Below are positions 24,873 through 32,371 of a stretch of DNA of 64,000 nucleotides, piece by piece. Below the pieces are notes generated by a model. It was not told where the DNA came from, did no database searches, and saw only the letters and a program-made list of their open reading frames with translations. Where the stretch lies: assembly GCA_900319525.1 (NCBI GenBank), contig ONOU01000001.1, forward strand, positions 186,001 through 250,000, in the 5' to 3' direction. The stretch is from an uncultured Prevotellaceae bacterium (GTDB lineage: Bacteria; Bacteroidota; Bacteroidia; Bacteroidales; Muribaculaceae). Made by a program: the position numbers and the translations under genes. The number at the start of each line of letters is the position of its first letter. Within the stretch, counting starts at the first letter, position 1.

Positions 24873-26789
24873 ATGGGTATTAACAGACAAAAAATAGCCG
24901 AACATGTAAACCTGCCTGTCATGAAATTGGTGGGCAGCACTGCCGACGAGTTGCACCGCGAGTGCTATGTGGTAGGCGGGTACGTAAGGGACATCTTTCT
25001 GGAGCGTCCCAGCAATGACATGGACTTCGTGACTGTTGGCAGCGGTATTGATGTTGCTCGTGCCGTCGCCAAGCGACTGGGCAAGCGCGCCCATCTGGCA
25101 GTATTCCGCACCTATGGCACGGCTCAGGTCAAGACCCGCCAGTGGGAGCTTGAGTTTGTCGGCGCGCGCCGTGAGTCTTACCACCGTGAGAGCCGCAACC
25201 CCATCGTGGAAGACGGCACCCTTGATGATGATCAAAAGCGTCGTGACTTCACTATCAATGCTATGGCCATCTGTCTGAACAAGGACCGTTATGGCGAACT
25301 GCTTGACCCCTTTGACGGCATTGGCGATATTGAACGCCGCATCATCCGCACCCCCCTGGACCCAGACATCACCTTCAGCGACGACCCCTTGAGGATGATG
25401 CGTGCCGTGAGGTTTGCTACCCAGTTAGGTTTTGAGATATATCCTGAGACCTTCGAGGCCATCCGTCGCAACGCCAAGCGCATCCACATCATCACCCGCG
25501 AGCGCATTGCCGAGGAATTGATGAAAATCATGCGTTCGCCCCAGCCATCCCGTGGGTGGAAGCTGCTGGACCAGTGCGGACTGCTGCCGCTCATATTCCC
25601 CGAGCTGGCAGCCCTCAAGGGCGTGGAGACCATGAATGGACGCGGCCACAAGGACAACTTCTTGCACACCCTGCAGGTGCTTGACAACGTTGCTCAGGCC
25701 AGCGACTCTGTGTGGTTGCGCTGGGCAGCCCTGTTGCACGATGTGGGCAAGGCGCGCACCAAACGCTGGGATCCGCAACTGGGATGGACATTCCACAACC
25801 ATAACTTCATCGGCGAGAAAATGGTGCCCAAGATTTTTGCCAAAATGCGCCTGCCGCTGAATGAACACATGAAATATGTAAAAAAACTCGTCGGTCTGCA
25901 CATGCGCCCGATTGCCCTGGTAGAGGAAGAGGTGACCGACAGCGCCGTTCGCCGCCTACTGTTTGACGCTGGTGACGACATCGATGACCTGATGATCCTG
26001 TGCAAAGCCGATATCACCAGCAAGAACCAGAACAAGGTACAACGCTTCCGCGAGAATTTTGACCTGGTAAAACGCAAACTGGTGGACATCGAGGAGAAAG
26101 ACCGGGTACGCAATTTCCAGCCCCCCATCGACGGTGAGGAGATTATGACTACTTTTGGACTGGCGCCTTCACGTCCTGTTGGCTATATTAAGGATGCCAT
26201 CAAGGAAGCCATTCTGGATGGTGCGATCACTAACCACTATGCTCCAGCCTATCGGCTCATGCTCGACAAGGCCACAGAACTGGGAATACAGCACGCTCAC
26301 CAGGGACAACTGTGCTACACAACGATTTCAAGCCCTGTAGGTTTACTGACCATTGCGGCTAGCGAGAAAGGCATTGCATATCTGGGATGGGACAAAGCAG
26401 ACGTCGAAAAAGTGGCCAAGAAGCTGAGGCTACAGCCTGTGGAAACCGTCACTCCCCTACTCTCGCAATGCATCAAGCAACTGGGCGAGTATTTTGACGG
26501 AACCCGTCGCGAGTTCTCACTGCCACTGCATTTGACAGGCACTGAATACCAGCTCAAGGCATGGAGCGAATTGCAAAAGATTCCTTATGGAGAGACCATC
26601 AGCTATGGGGAACAGGCCACCCGATCGGGCAATCCCAAGGGAGCTCGCGCCATAGCTCAAGCCAACCACAACAATCCCGTATCTATCGTCGTCCCTTGCC
26701 ATCGTGTAATCAATGCCGATGGCACCCTGGGCGGATACGCGCCGGGCATAGACATCAAACAGCGGCTCCTGTCACTGGAGAAACACTGA
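24873..26789 (+). CDS. fusion of CCA tRNA nucleotidyltransferase and O6-alkylguanine-DNA alkyltransferase
   Basis: A 638-residue continuous reading frame with two enzymes. Residues 1-470 are a class II CCA-adding enzyme: CYVVGGYVRDIFLERPSNDM with the GGxxR and DxD metal motifs, the RRDFTINAMAI block, and an HD phosphohydrolase domain (ALLHDVGKARTK). Residues from about 478 form a methylated-DNA-protein cysteine methyltransferase: a ribonuclease-like N-domain, then IPYGETISYGEQA, GNPKGARAIAQANHNNP, and the acceptor motif VPCHRVI with Cys609. Neither half appears damaged. The ATG at 24873 follows the promoter; an upstream in-frame codon would place the start before the promoter. A strong terminator follows. 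Confidence 0.9.
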   Translation: MGINRQKIAEHVNLPVMKLVGSTADELHRECYVVGGYVRDIFLERPSNDMDFVTVGSGIDVARAVAKRLGKRAHLAVFRTYGTAQVKTRQWELEFVGARRESYHRESRNPIVEDGTLDDDQKRRDFTINAMAICLNKDRYGELLDPFDGIGDIERRIIRTPLDPDITFSDDPLRMMRAVRFATQLGFEIYPETFEAIRRNAKRIHIITRERIAEELMKIMRSPQPSRGWKLLDQCGLLPLIFPELAALKGVETMNGRGHKDNFLHTLQVLDNVAQASDSVWLRWAALLHDVGKARTKRWDPQLGWTFHNHNFIGEKMVPKIFAKMRLPLNEHMKYVKKLVGLHMRPIALVEEEVTDSAVRRLLFDAGDDIDDLMILCKADITSKNQNKVQRFRENFDLVKRKLVDIEEKDRVRNFQPPIDGEEIMTTFGLAPSRPVGYIKDAIKEAILDGAITNHYAPAYRLMLDKATELGIQHAHQGQLCYTTISSPVGLLTIAASEKGIAYLGWDKADVEKVAKKLRLQPVETVTPLLSQCIKQLGEYFDGTRREFSLPLHLTGTEYQLKAWSELQKIPYGETISYGEQATRSGNPKGARAIAQANHNNPVSIVVPCHRVINADGTLGGYAPGIDIKQRLLSLEKH

Positions 26790-26802
26790 TCAACAAATAA
26801 CA

Positions 26803-26848
26803 AATCAGGTCACAGGGTAGATTGCCGCTGTGACCTGATTGTTTTTTG
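26803..26848 (+). terminator. terminator of the cca-ogt fusion gene
   Basis: AATCAGGTCACAG at 26803-26815 pairs exactly with 26828-26840, followed by GTTTTTTG. It also ends close to the stop of the converging SIMPL gene. Confidence 0.85.
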
Positions 26849-26859
26849 TAACGTTATTA

Positions 26860-27564
26860 TCAGTTCTTGAGTGAATAGGTGACGGTGGTGACGACACGCA
26901 CTTTCTTGATCCACGGGGTATACTCGTCACGGTTCTCGATGGAGAACTGGCCCTGGTCGGCACTCACGATCTTGTTGAGCTTACTGTGCGAGTTCTTGGC
27001 AAACTGCTCGGCAGTAACCTGAGCGTTCTCGATGGCTTCTTGCATCATCTTGGGCTTCATCTCCTTGAAGGCAACAAATTCATACTGAATCTGATTCTCA
27101 TAGCTGTCACCCGTGATGGCCACACCCTCGCGCAAGAGGTCGCCCTGCTTGGCAATGAGCTTGCGCACCTGGTCCACGTTCTTGCTCGTTACCGTAAGCA
27201 CAGAAGTCACGATATAGCGGTAGGCCCGATTACCAGAGTCATACTCGCGGGCGGTCAAATCGACTACTTGAGGCGCATTCTGGCTGATCTCTTCCTCCTT
27301 TATACCGCCCTTGATCAAGAAAGCCTTGATTTTGCCCTGAGTGGCAGCGATGCGGTCATAGAGGCCTGGCAGATCGTTGCCCACCTCCTTCGAGACGATG
27401 GGCCACGTTACTTTGTCGGCAGGCACTTCCTGCTCGGCAAGTCCCTTAACACTGACCTTACGGTCCTTGCTGGCAAAGTCATCGATACCAGCCTTGATAA
27501 ACCAGCCCAGACAAAACACGCTCAGCGCGATGAGGGCCGACGAAATAATCATTTTCTCTTTCAT
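26860..27564 (-). CDS. SIMPL (DUF541) domain protein
   Basis: A 234-residue protein with one N-terminal membrane segment (residues 7-25) and a SIMPL/DUF541 domain. The domain starts at the [18 protein letters not shown] segment, a form of the family's conserved opening, and carries repeated beta-alpha units including [20 protein letters not shown]. Family members are periplasmic or membrane-anchored proteins of unclear role, linked in some bacteria to oxidative stress. It is monocistronic and lies at the edge of the AT-rich island. No consensus -7 element was found upstream. Confidence 0.8.
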   Translation of the reverse strand: MKEKMIISSALIALSVFCLGWFIKAGIDDFASKDRKVSVKGLAEQEVPADKVTWPIVSKEVGNDLPGLYDRIAATQGKIKAFLIKGGIKEEEISQNAPQVVDLTAREYDSGNRAYRYIVTSVLTVTSKNVDQVRKLIAKQGDLLREGVAITGDSYENQIQYEFVAFKEMKPKMMQEAIENAQVTAEQFAKNSHSKLNKIVSADQGQFSIENRDEYTPWIKKVRVVTTVTYSLKN

Positions 27565-27734
27565 TATAGTTGCCTTTTAAAAAACGTGTAATGTGTTTAG
27601 TTAAAAACTCAATTGCATCAATAACTGCAAAAAGTGCGCCATATTGTGTGAAAACCGAAGAAAAATTCACATCAATCGAAAAAAATATCATCAACTCAAT
27701 GATAATCATATTGTGGCAAAATAATCAAATAATA

Positions 27735-27766
27735 TTTGGATAATTGAAGAATTGTGAGTATTTTTG
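27735..27766 (+). promoter_or_regulatory. promoter of the structured RNA
   Basis: TTTG at 27735-27738, a 20-base spacer and TATTTTTG at 27759-27766 form a full Bacteroidota promoter. The next protein start on this strand is almost 400 bases away, beyond a terminator. Confidence 0.65.
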
Positions 27767-27771
27767 CAATC

Positions 27772-28000
27772 GTAAAATCAATTAAAATCATCTGCCTATG
27801 TAGCATAATCAATTGAAGACATTATAATAAAAAAGCGTTAGCTTTATTCTTGCTTTCTAAAAATCGGCAAATTTGAAGAAGCACCAAGAGTAAAAGTGTG
27901 ACGCTCACGCTATACGCGTGGGCTTTTACTCGGATATGGTGCATAGGTGTTTGCCGATACCTTAGAAAGCGTAGACGAAGTATCAGTCCGCGTTTTTTTA
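27772..28000 (+). ncRNA. structured non-coding RNA candidate with nested long hairpin and terminator
   Basis: The gap 27565-28162 has no gene; this transcript fills most of it. Its core is one long interrupted hairpin, 27852-27970. GCTTTCTAA pairs with TTAGAAAGC (27852-27860, 27962-27970), TCGGCAAA with TTTGCCGA (27864-27871, 27950-27957), GCACCA with TGGTGC (27881-27886, 27937-27942), GAGTAAAAG with CTTTTACTC (27888-27896, 27923-27931), and an apical CACGC with GCGTG. An intrinsic terminator follows (GCG-TA-GAC / GTC-CGC, 27969-27991, then seven T). All arms pair without mismatch. The rod shape with internal bulges resembles 6S RNA, but no sequence hallmark proves that. Confidence 0.65.
27969..28000 (+). 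terminator. terminator of the structured RNA
   Basis: GCG at 27969-27971 and GAC at 27974-27976 pair with GTC at 27986-27988 and CGC at 27989-27991, followed by G and seven T. Confidence 0.6.
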
Positions 28001-28053
28001 TTGTCTATACCCAACACCCATGGACTGAAAAAAGCAAATGGACGAAATGGATG

Positions 28054-28084
28054 TTTGTCAGATAAACACAGTAACCTAATTTTG
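28054..28084 (+). promoter_or_regulatory. promoter of the radical SAM peptide cluster
   Basis: TTTG at 28054-28057, a 19-base spacer and TAATTTTG at 28077-28084 match the Bacteroidota consensus exactly, 78 bases before the first gene of the cluster. Confidence 0.7.
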
Positions 28085-28162
28085 TGAAGGGTTTGCAAAA
28101 ACAGTATTCAAGTTCATTTCAAAACTAACAATTATTCACTAATTTAATTATAGAATGCTTTT

Positions 28163-28744
28163 ATGTTGTACATTGTTTTAATTTCTATTATAGCATTAAT
28201 TATTTATGCTGTCGTAAAGTGGTGGAATAATATCGAAGAGCCTGTTGAAGGATGGGGCGGCGATCCCATACATAATCTGATGGCAAAAGCAAAAGAAGGT
28301 AACGCTGAGGCTTGTTTTGAACTAGCTCGTGCATTTGATGATGAGGAGTATAAAAAATGGAAATATAATGGACATCGTCAGATCAATCATGAAACAGCTT
28401 TTAAATTTTGTATGAAGGCTGCAGAATTAGGTCATGCAGATGCCATGTTCTACTTATCGCTGTTCTCTAATCCAGATAACGGCGGATTTATAAGTATCAA
28501 GGATGCATTAGCATGGGTCGAAAAAGCAGCAGAAAACGGATCTATACCGGGTTTGATTACGTTAGGCCAAGAATACGAACAGGGGCTGCGTGGACGAATC
28601 AAAGACCTCAATAAAGCAAAGGATTACTATCATAAAGCAATTGAGGCATATCAAAAACAAGGTGATGGCGGAGATTGGTCTGCTAACGCCGCTGAAGAAG
28701 GCTTGCAGAGAATATCAGTTGAAGAGACACTTTCAACAATGTAA
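28163..28744 (+). CDS. membrane-anchored Sel1-repeat protein
   Basis: A 193-residue protein with one N-terminal membrane helix (residues 2-20) and three Sel1/TPR-like repeats. Examples are AAELGHADAMFYLSLFSN near residue 95 and AAENGSIPGLITLGQEYEQG near 130. Such repeats bind partner proteins. It is the first gene after the cluster promoter and ends 2 bases before the radical SAM gene, so the two are probably translated together. Codons are AT-rich like the rest of the island. A scaffolding or immunity role is possible but not shown by the sequence. Confidence 0.7.
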   Translation: MLYIVLISIIALIIYAVVKWWNNIEEPVEGWGGDPIHNLMAKAKEGNAEACFELARAFDDEEYKKWKYNGHRQINHETAFKFCMKAAELGHADAMFYLSLFSNPDNGGFISIKDALAWVEKAAENGSIPGLITLGQEYEQGLRGRIKDLNKAKDYYHKAIEAYQKQGDGGDWSANAAEEGLQRISVEETLSTM

Positions 28745-28746
28745 CT

Positions 28747-30312
28747 ATGACGATACATTCTTCTACTAAGCAGATTTTTCGTCCAATTTGGACTTGCGGC
28801 AAATATCATGAGACAGGAAAGGTCGCAATTTATTACAATCTGTTGGATGGGGTAAGTTACCTATTTGAGGATTATTCTGCTCTTGTCGTTTCGTTTTTGC
28901 TGGCTTTACCAAGAAATGGAAGCACAACTGTTGAAAAAATTGCCCAAAAAACAGGAATTGCAATAGAGAGCCTCTCACCTTTTATCCAGGAACTTATTGA
29001 TTTGCAATTAATTGCCAATCATAAACCCACAAATGATGAAATTGAGAATTATCGGAAATCTATCGCTGATAAAAGAATAAAAGATGTCCAATCTTTGGTC
29101 AAAACGACAAAAGAAAAACTGCCTTTAGCGATAAGTAATGCTGAAATGGATTACACAGAAAAGGCGGGCGGAATTACCAGTGTAATGTTGGAACTCACCT
29201 ATAACTGCTCAGAGAAATGTATCCATTGCTATAATATTGGAGCAACCAGGAATGATAATGAAGTGAGCTATAGAAGCAACCTACAAGAATTATCACTCGG
29301 TGACTAACGGCGCATAATTGATGAGTTGATTGAACAGGGTCTTACAAAAGTATGTCTTTCTGGAGGCGATCCGTTTTCTAAGCCTGACTCATGGGAAATT
29401 ATCGACTACTTATATCAAAAGGGAATCGCTACCGATATTTATACCAATGGGCAACGATTAATTAATGATGTTGAAAGATTAGCGAACTATTTCCCTCGTA
29501 CAGTTGAAATATCTATTTATAGTGGTGACGCAGATACTCACGATGCCATTACACGTATAAATGGATCATGGCAAAAATCTATTTCTGTTATTGAACAACT
29601 GTCATTATTAGGAGTGCCAACAGTGATTAAATGCTGTGTGATGAGACAGAATGTGAAGAATTATTACACTGTTGGTGGCCTGGGAAGGAAATATGGTGTC
29701 CCTGTTCAGTATGAACTTAATATCACAGACTCTATTGAAGGTGACAAATGTGCCAGCCAATACATAAGGTTGACACCTGAAATGATGGATATTGTCCTTC
29801 AAGACGACAACACCCCGATGTATGTGGGAAAAGAGGCACCCAATTTCGGAGGACAACCACGTCTGATGACAATAAATGCCTGCGGTGCAGGTTACAACAC
29901 TTTTTGCATCACACCAGATGGAGATTTAATCCCATGTTGCGCTTTTCATCAATCTTTTGGCAACTTGAAGAACAGCCATATTAATGAAATACTACGAAGT
30001 GAATCACTCTCAGAATGGCAGATGTTGACATTAGATCAATATGAGGATTGTGGCAAGCATGATTACTGTGACTACTGCAACCTGTGTGCTGGAAACAATT
30101 ACTCAGAGCACGGTGATGCCACCAAGGCAGGGGAAAACAACTGTTATATGGCAAAGTGTCGCTTTAAATTAGCACATAGATTGATGAACGGAGAGAGACC
30201 GCTTAATCCAACGGAAATAAAAGAAAGGCTCCAGCATATAACGACAACTGATTCTCAGCAGATCATGAGAGTTTTTTCCTTTAATAACGAAGGAAGAACA
30301 AATAAGAGTTAA
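28747..30312 (+). pseudogene. radical SAM/SPASM peptide maturase interrupted by one in-frame TAA
   Basis: One reading frame of 521 codons spans an entire radical SAM/SPASM maturase except for a single TAA at codon 187 (29305-29307). Residues 25-90 resemble a PqqD-like peptide-recognition domain (YNLLDGVSYLFEDYSALV). The 4Fe-4S motif NCSEKCIHCYN has Cys154, 158 and 161. After the TAA the same frame continues with RRIIDELIEQGL and the SAM-binding SGGDP at 205-209. The C-terminal SPASM domain has CGAGYNTFCITPDGDLIPCC and a second cysteine group from CGKHDYCDYCNLC onward. Downstream sequence shows no other damage. It may be a recent nonsense mutation, a suppressed stop, or a sequence error. The cluster context marks it as a modifier of a small peptide. 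Confidence 0.8.
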
Positions 30313-30375
30313 ATGGTAGGTGGGTAAATGGACTTCCCCAAGAAATAGTCCTACAACATTAAATCTATAAATACT

Positions 30376-30480
30376 ATGAACGTAGATTTAAAGATTAGCA
30401 AGGCATCAGAGGTAGTTACTATGTCTAATTGCGCAAAGACAAGTCAGCCCTCATGCGGTATTATGTATCGCAGCTTCTAA
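30376..30480 (+). CDS. 34-residue putative RiPP precursor peptide
   Basis: A short gene 63 bases after the radical SAM gene. The product starts MNVDLKISKASEVVT, a polar leader-like segment, followed by a 19-residue end, MSNCAKTSQPSCGIMYRSF, with cysteines at positions 19 and 27. The upstream sequence is A-rich, as Bacteroidota starts require. Eighteen bases after its stop stands a perfect 14-bp hairpin (30498-30535), as often seen after abundant precursor genes. Position behind a maturase, size, two cysteines and the attenuator support a ribosomally made, post-translationally modified peptide. The cysteines could become thioether bridges; that is inference. Confidence 0.55.
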   Translation: MNVDLKISKASEVVTMSNCAKTSQPSCGIMYRSF

Positions 30481-30497
30481 ACAACAGTGATGCTATA

Positions 30498-30539
30498 GCG
30501 GATATAGGCATCAAAACTATCATGCCTATATCCGCTTTT
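30498..30539 (+). terminator. attenuator-like hairpin after the precursor gene
   Basis: GCGGATATAGGCAT at 30498-30511 and its exact complement at 30522-30535 enclose a 10-base loop, followed by TTTTG. It lies between the peptide gene and the next gene of the same operon, so partial termination would raise the ratio of peptide to downstream products. Confidence 0.65.
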
Positions 30540-30563
30540 GATTCCTCAAAGATTAAATTAATT

Positions 30564-31391
30564 ATGAATCCAATTAGTGCGTCAGAATACAATTATCAAA
30601 TTTTGTGCATGAATGATACATGTGAACAAGTACATCCACTACTTAGAGATATTAATGGAAGTAAGCTCATGTATCTTATTAGTCCCCATCATGGACGAAG
30701 TTACGTTATGTCGATATGCAATGACAAATACATTGTAAGTAAAGGGAATGGGTTGAGCTATACTCAACATGGATTTCTAAATTCAGGTGAATTTGGTGAT
30801 GACACATGGGGGTTGCTCTTGAGAAAAGATGCTATAAGAGATTATAATCTGGGATTTGAAATCTCAGATTTAGGGATAAAAACGAATACGATGGAATGTG
30901 TTGTTGAGTTGGATACTGATATAATTCTGCCTAACATGTGCAGATTACATCCAATCTTATTACAGTATTCAGTTGAATGTCCTTACCGAATATGTGATAC
31001 CGCATATATGACACGAGATACATTATTCGATATAGTCAAGAAATGGCCCACCTCTCATAAATTCAATAAACCATATCTTATAGCAGCTGACATTCTCGTT
31101 CACAACCTCAGAACGCTTCATGACAATCAGATATTACATAACGCGATTCATCCTCAGAACTATACATGGGCTTTAGAACTATTAGATTTTGAATTGTCTT
31201 GCAGTCCTCAATACCCCTATGACTCTGACGATGATCGAAGACATGCCAAGGAACTCTTTACACGAGAGATCATACAGACTTACGATATCATAAATCATAT
31301 AGCCTGGAGTCTTAATGAACAAATAGATTACTCGGCAGTTGATAACATATTTGATGAATATGGATTTAACCTATCATCACTAAAAGTCTGA
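30564..31391 (+). CDS. uncharacterised kinase-fold-like protein of the peptide cluster
   Basis: A protein of 275 residues from the ATG at 30564, which has an AT-rich open upstream region. In-frame ATGs at 30522 and 30453 are less likely, since they lie in the hairpin stem or inside the peptide gene. I do not recognise the family with certainty. The segment LHNAIHPQNYTWALELLDFE matches the active-site spacing of SelO-type pseudokinases (H-x6-N-x8-D-[YF]): His192, metal-ligand-like Asn199 and Asp208. The preceding RKDAIRDYNLGFEISDLGI resembles the helix of that fold. It could phosphorylate or adenylylate the peptide or a partner. Similarity is judged by eye only. Confidence 0.45.
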   Translation: MNPISASEYNYQILCMNDTCEQVHPLLRDINGSKLMYLISPHHGRSYVMSICNDKYIVSKGNGLSYTQHGFLNSGEFGDDTWGLLLRKDAIRDYNLGFEISDLGIKTNTMECVVELDTDIILPNMCRLHPILLQYSVECPYRICDTAYMTRDTLFDIVKKWPTSHKFNKPYLIAADILVHNLRTLHDNQILHNAIHPQNYTWALELLDFELSCSPQYPYDSDDDRRHAKELFTREIIQTYDIINHIAWSLNEQIDYSAVDNIFDEYGFNLSSLKV

Positions 31392-31398
31392 AACAATT

Positions 31399-31725
31399 AT
31401 GGTCATTATTGTTCTTGGTTTTGTTATCGTCATATTCATAATTATCGCAATCATTCAGTTTTACAACAAGTCTGATATTGGGAAGTCGCTCATGCTCATG
31501 TATATCATGCAGATGAATGGTCCCAACTCGATTGTGAGGATTGACTTGCTACAAGACATCATCCGCAAAATGCTGGCCAAGGATGGAGTTGAGGTGTCCG
31601 ACATCAGCTTGGTTCACGAGATGGGAAACCGTTACCACGGCATACTGTCTGCCAATGGAGAAACACACGAGATGACTGTCATTGCAGACAATTCAGGTGC
31701 CCTCCACTATCAGCTTCTCAACTGA
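31399..31725 (+). CDS. small membrane-anchored protein, last gene of the peptide cluster
   Basis: A 108-residue protein with a strongly hydrophobic N-terminal helix (residues 2-22) and a cytoplasmic or periplasmic domain of about 80 residues with predicted helix and strand content, ending ADNSGALHYQLLN. I do not recognise a family. It begins 7 bases after the kinase-fold-like gene and is followed by a long inverted repeat. Its second half uses more G and C in third positions than the rest of the cluster. Like the Sel1 protein at the other end it is anchored by one helix, so the cluster may work at the membrane. Confidence 0.6.
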   Translation: MVIIVLGFVIVIFIIIAIIQFYNKSDIGKSLMLMYIMQMNGPNSIVRIDLLQDIIRKMLAKDGVEVSDISLVHEMGNRYHGILSANGETHEMTVIADNSGALHYQLLN

Positions 31726-31732
31726 AATGATA

Positions 31733-31809
31733 ACAACTGAATAATCTGAGTCTTCTGATTTGTCAGAATAGAGCGACAATAATTCAGAAGATTCAGAGTA
31801 TTCAGTTGT
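31733..31809 (+). terminator. long inverted repeat ending the peptide cluster
   Basis: The arm from 31733 to about 31760 pairs with 31781-31809 over about 28 bp with a few mismatches. ACAACTGAATA and TATTCAGTTGT are exact at the ends. TTGTTAAAAATAAAAAA follows. It lies between the cluster and the converging toxin gene and may end both transcripts. Confidence 0.65.
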
Positions 31810-31833
31810 TTGTTAAAAATAAAAAAAATGTGG

Positions 31834-32106
31834 TTACTTGTCTTGGTAATGCCCTTTGGCGGTTAGGATGAGAACCTTGACGACATCATCGTAAATATCA
31901 TAGATGAGTCGGTCTTTCTTGGTGATATGTCTTGAATAAGTTATATCATTTCCCTTTAGTAAGGGTTCTGGATGACCTGTTCCTTCTCGTGGATGAATTT
32001 GCATCTCGCCCAACATCTTGGCAATTTTTTTGAAAGCCATCGGGTTCGATTATTTGTATTCAGCCAGTTCTTTCTTTGCCGTTCTTGAAAAATCAATGCT
32101 ATACAT
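31834..32106 (-). pseudogene. yoeB: YoeB-family toxin interrupted by one in-frame TAA
   Basis: Reading from the ATG at 32106 gives MYSIDFSRTAKKELAEYK, then TAA (32050-32052), then SNPMAFKKIAKML and an intact rest of YoeB in the same frame. The remainder holds GTGHPEPLLKGNDITYSRHI, DRLIYDIYDD and the final KGHYQDK with the catalytic-type His-Tyr pair. YoeB is a ribosome-dependent mRNA interferase of about 85-90 residues, and the full frame here has 89 coding codons. The stop replaces what is often a lysine. A shorter protein could start at the ATG at 32040, but it would lack the first strand. It begins 9 bases after the antitoxin stop. Confidence 0.8.
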
Positions 32107-32115
32107 CTTATTGAT

Positions 32116-32370
32116 TTACAGTGATGTCAAGAAATCATTCAATTCCTCTGCATTGTTGACAGCTGTGGTTTCTCCAGCCTTAAATTCTTCTCTGGCTTGT
32201 GCTATGCGTTTCTGGGTATCCTCGTCGAGGCAATTCTCAACAGGAACACGATTCAGCATAAACAATTCTTTCCCTCGGCATATCAAGATAGAAACGCCTT
32301 GGGCCGCTAAGTCAAGAAAATGCTTCTGATTTTGGCGGAATTCAGTTGTAGTCAGTTCAATAGTATCCAT
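32116..32370 (-). CDS. yefM: YefM/Phd-family antitoxin
   Basis: An 84-residue antitoxin of the Phd/YefM type, which binds DNA through its N-terminal half and neutralises YoeB with its C-terminal tail. The opening MDTIELTTTEFRQNQKHFLD and ILICRGKELFMLNRV are typical of Bacteroidota members. The start at 32370 is preferred to an upstream in-frame codon because it fits the family and leaves the operator upstream. It is intact while the toxin gene behind it is broken, so the module would be inactive or only regulate itself. Confidence 0.88.
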   Translation of the reverse strand: MDTIELTTTEFRQNQKHFLDLAAQGVSILICRGKELFMLNRVPVENCLDEDTQKRIAQAREEFKAGETTAVNNAEELNDFLTSL

Positions 32371-32371
32371 T

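Noticed and set aside
27772-28000. Retron RNA
   Set aside because: Nested inverted repeats fit, but no reverse transcriptase gene lies nearby.
29305-29307. Selenocysteine or pyrrolysine at the radical SAM stop
   Set aside because: The codon is TAA; selenocysteine uses TGA and pyrrolysine TAG, so neither explains it.
28747-30312. Two independent radical SAM genes
   Set aside because: The upstream part has only the cluster motif and the downstream part only the rest of the barrel and SPASM domain, in the same frame with no gap. They are two pieces of one gene.
32041-32060. Possible tRNA T-loop (GGGTTCGAT)
   Set aside because: No acceptor or anticodon stems fit around it. It lies within the YoeB reading frame.
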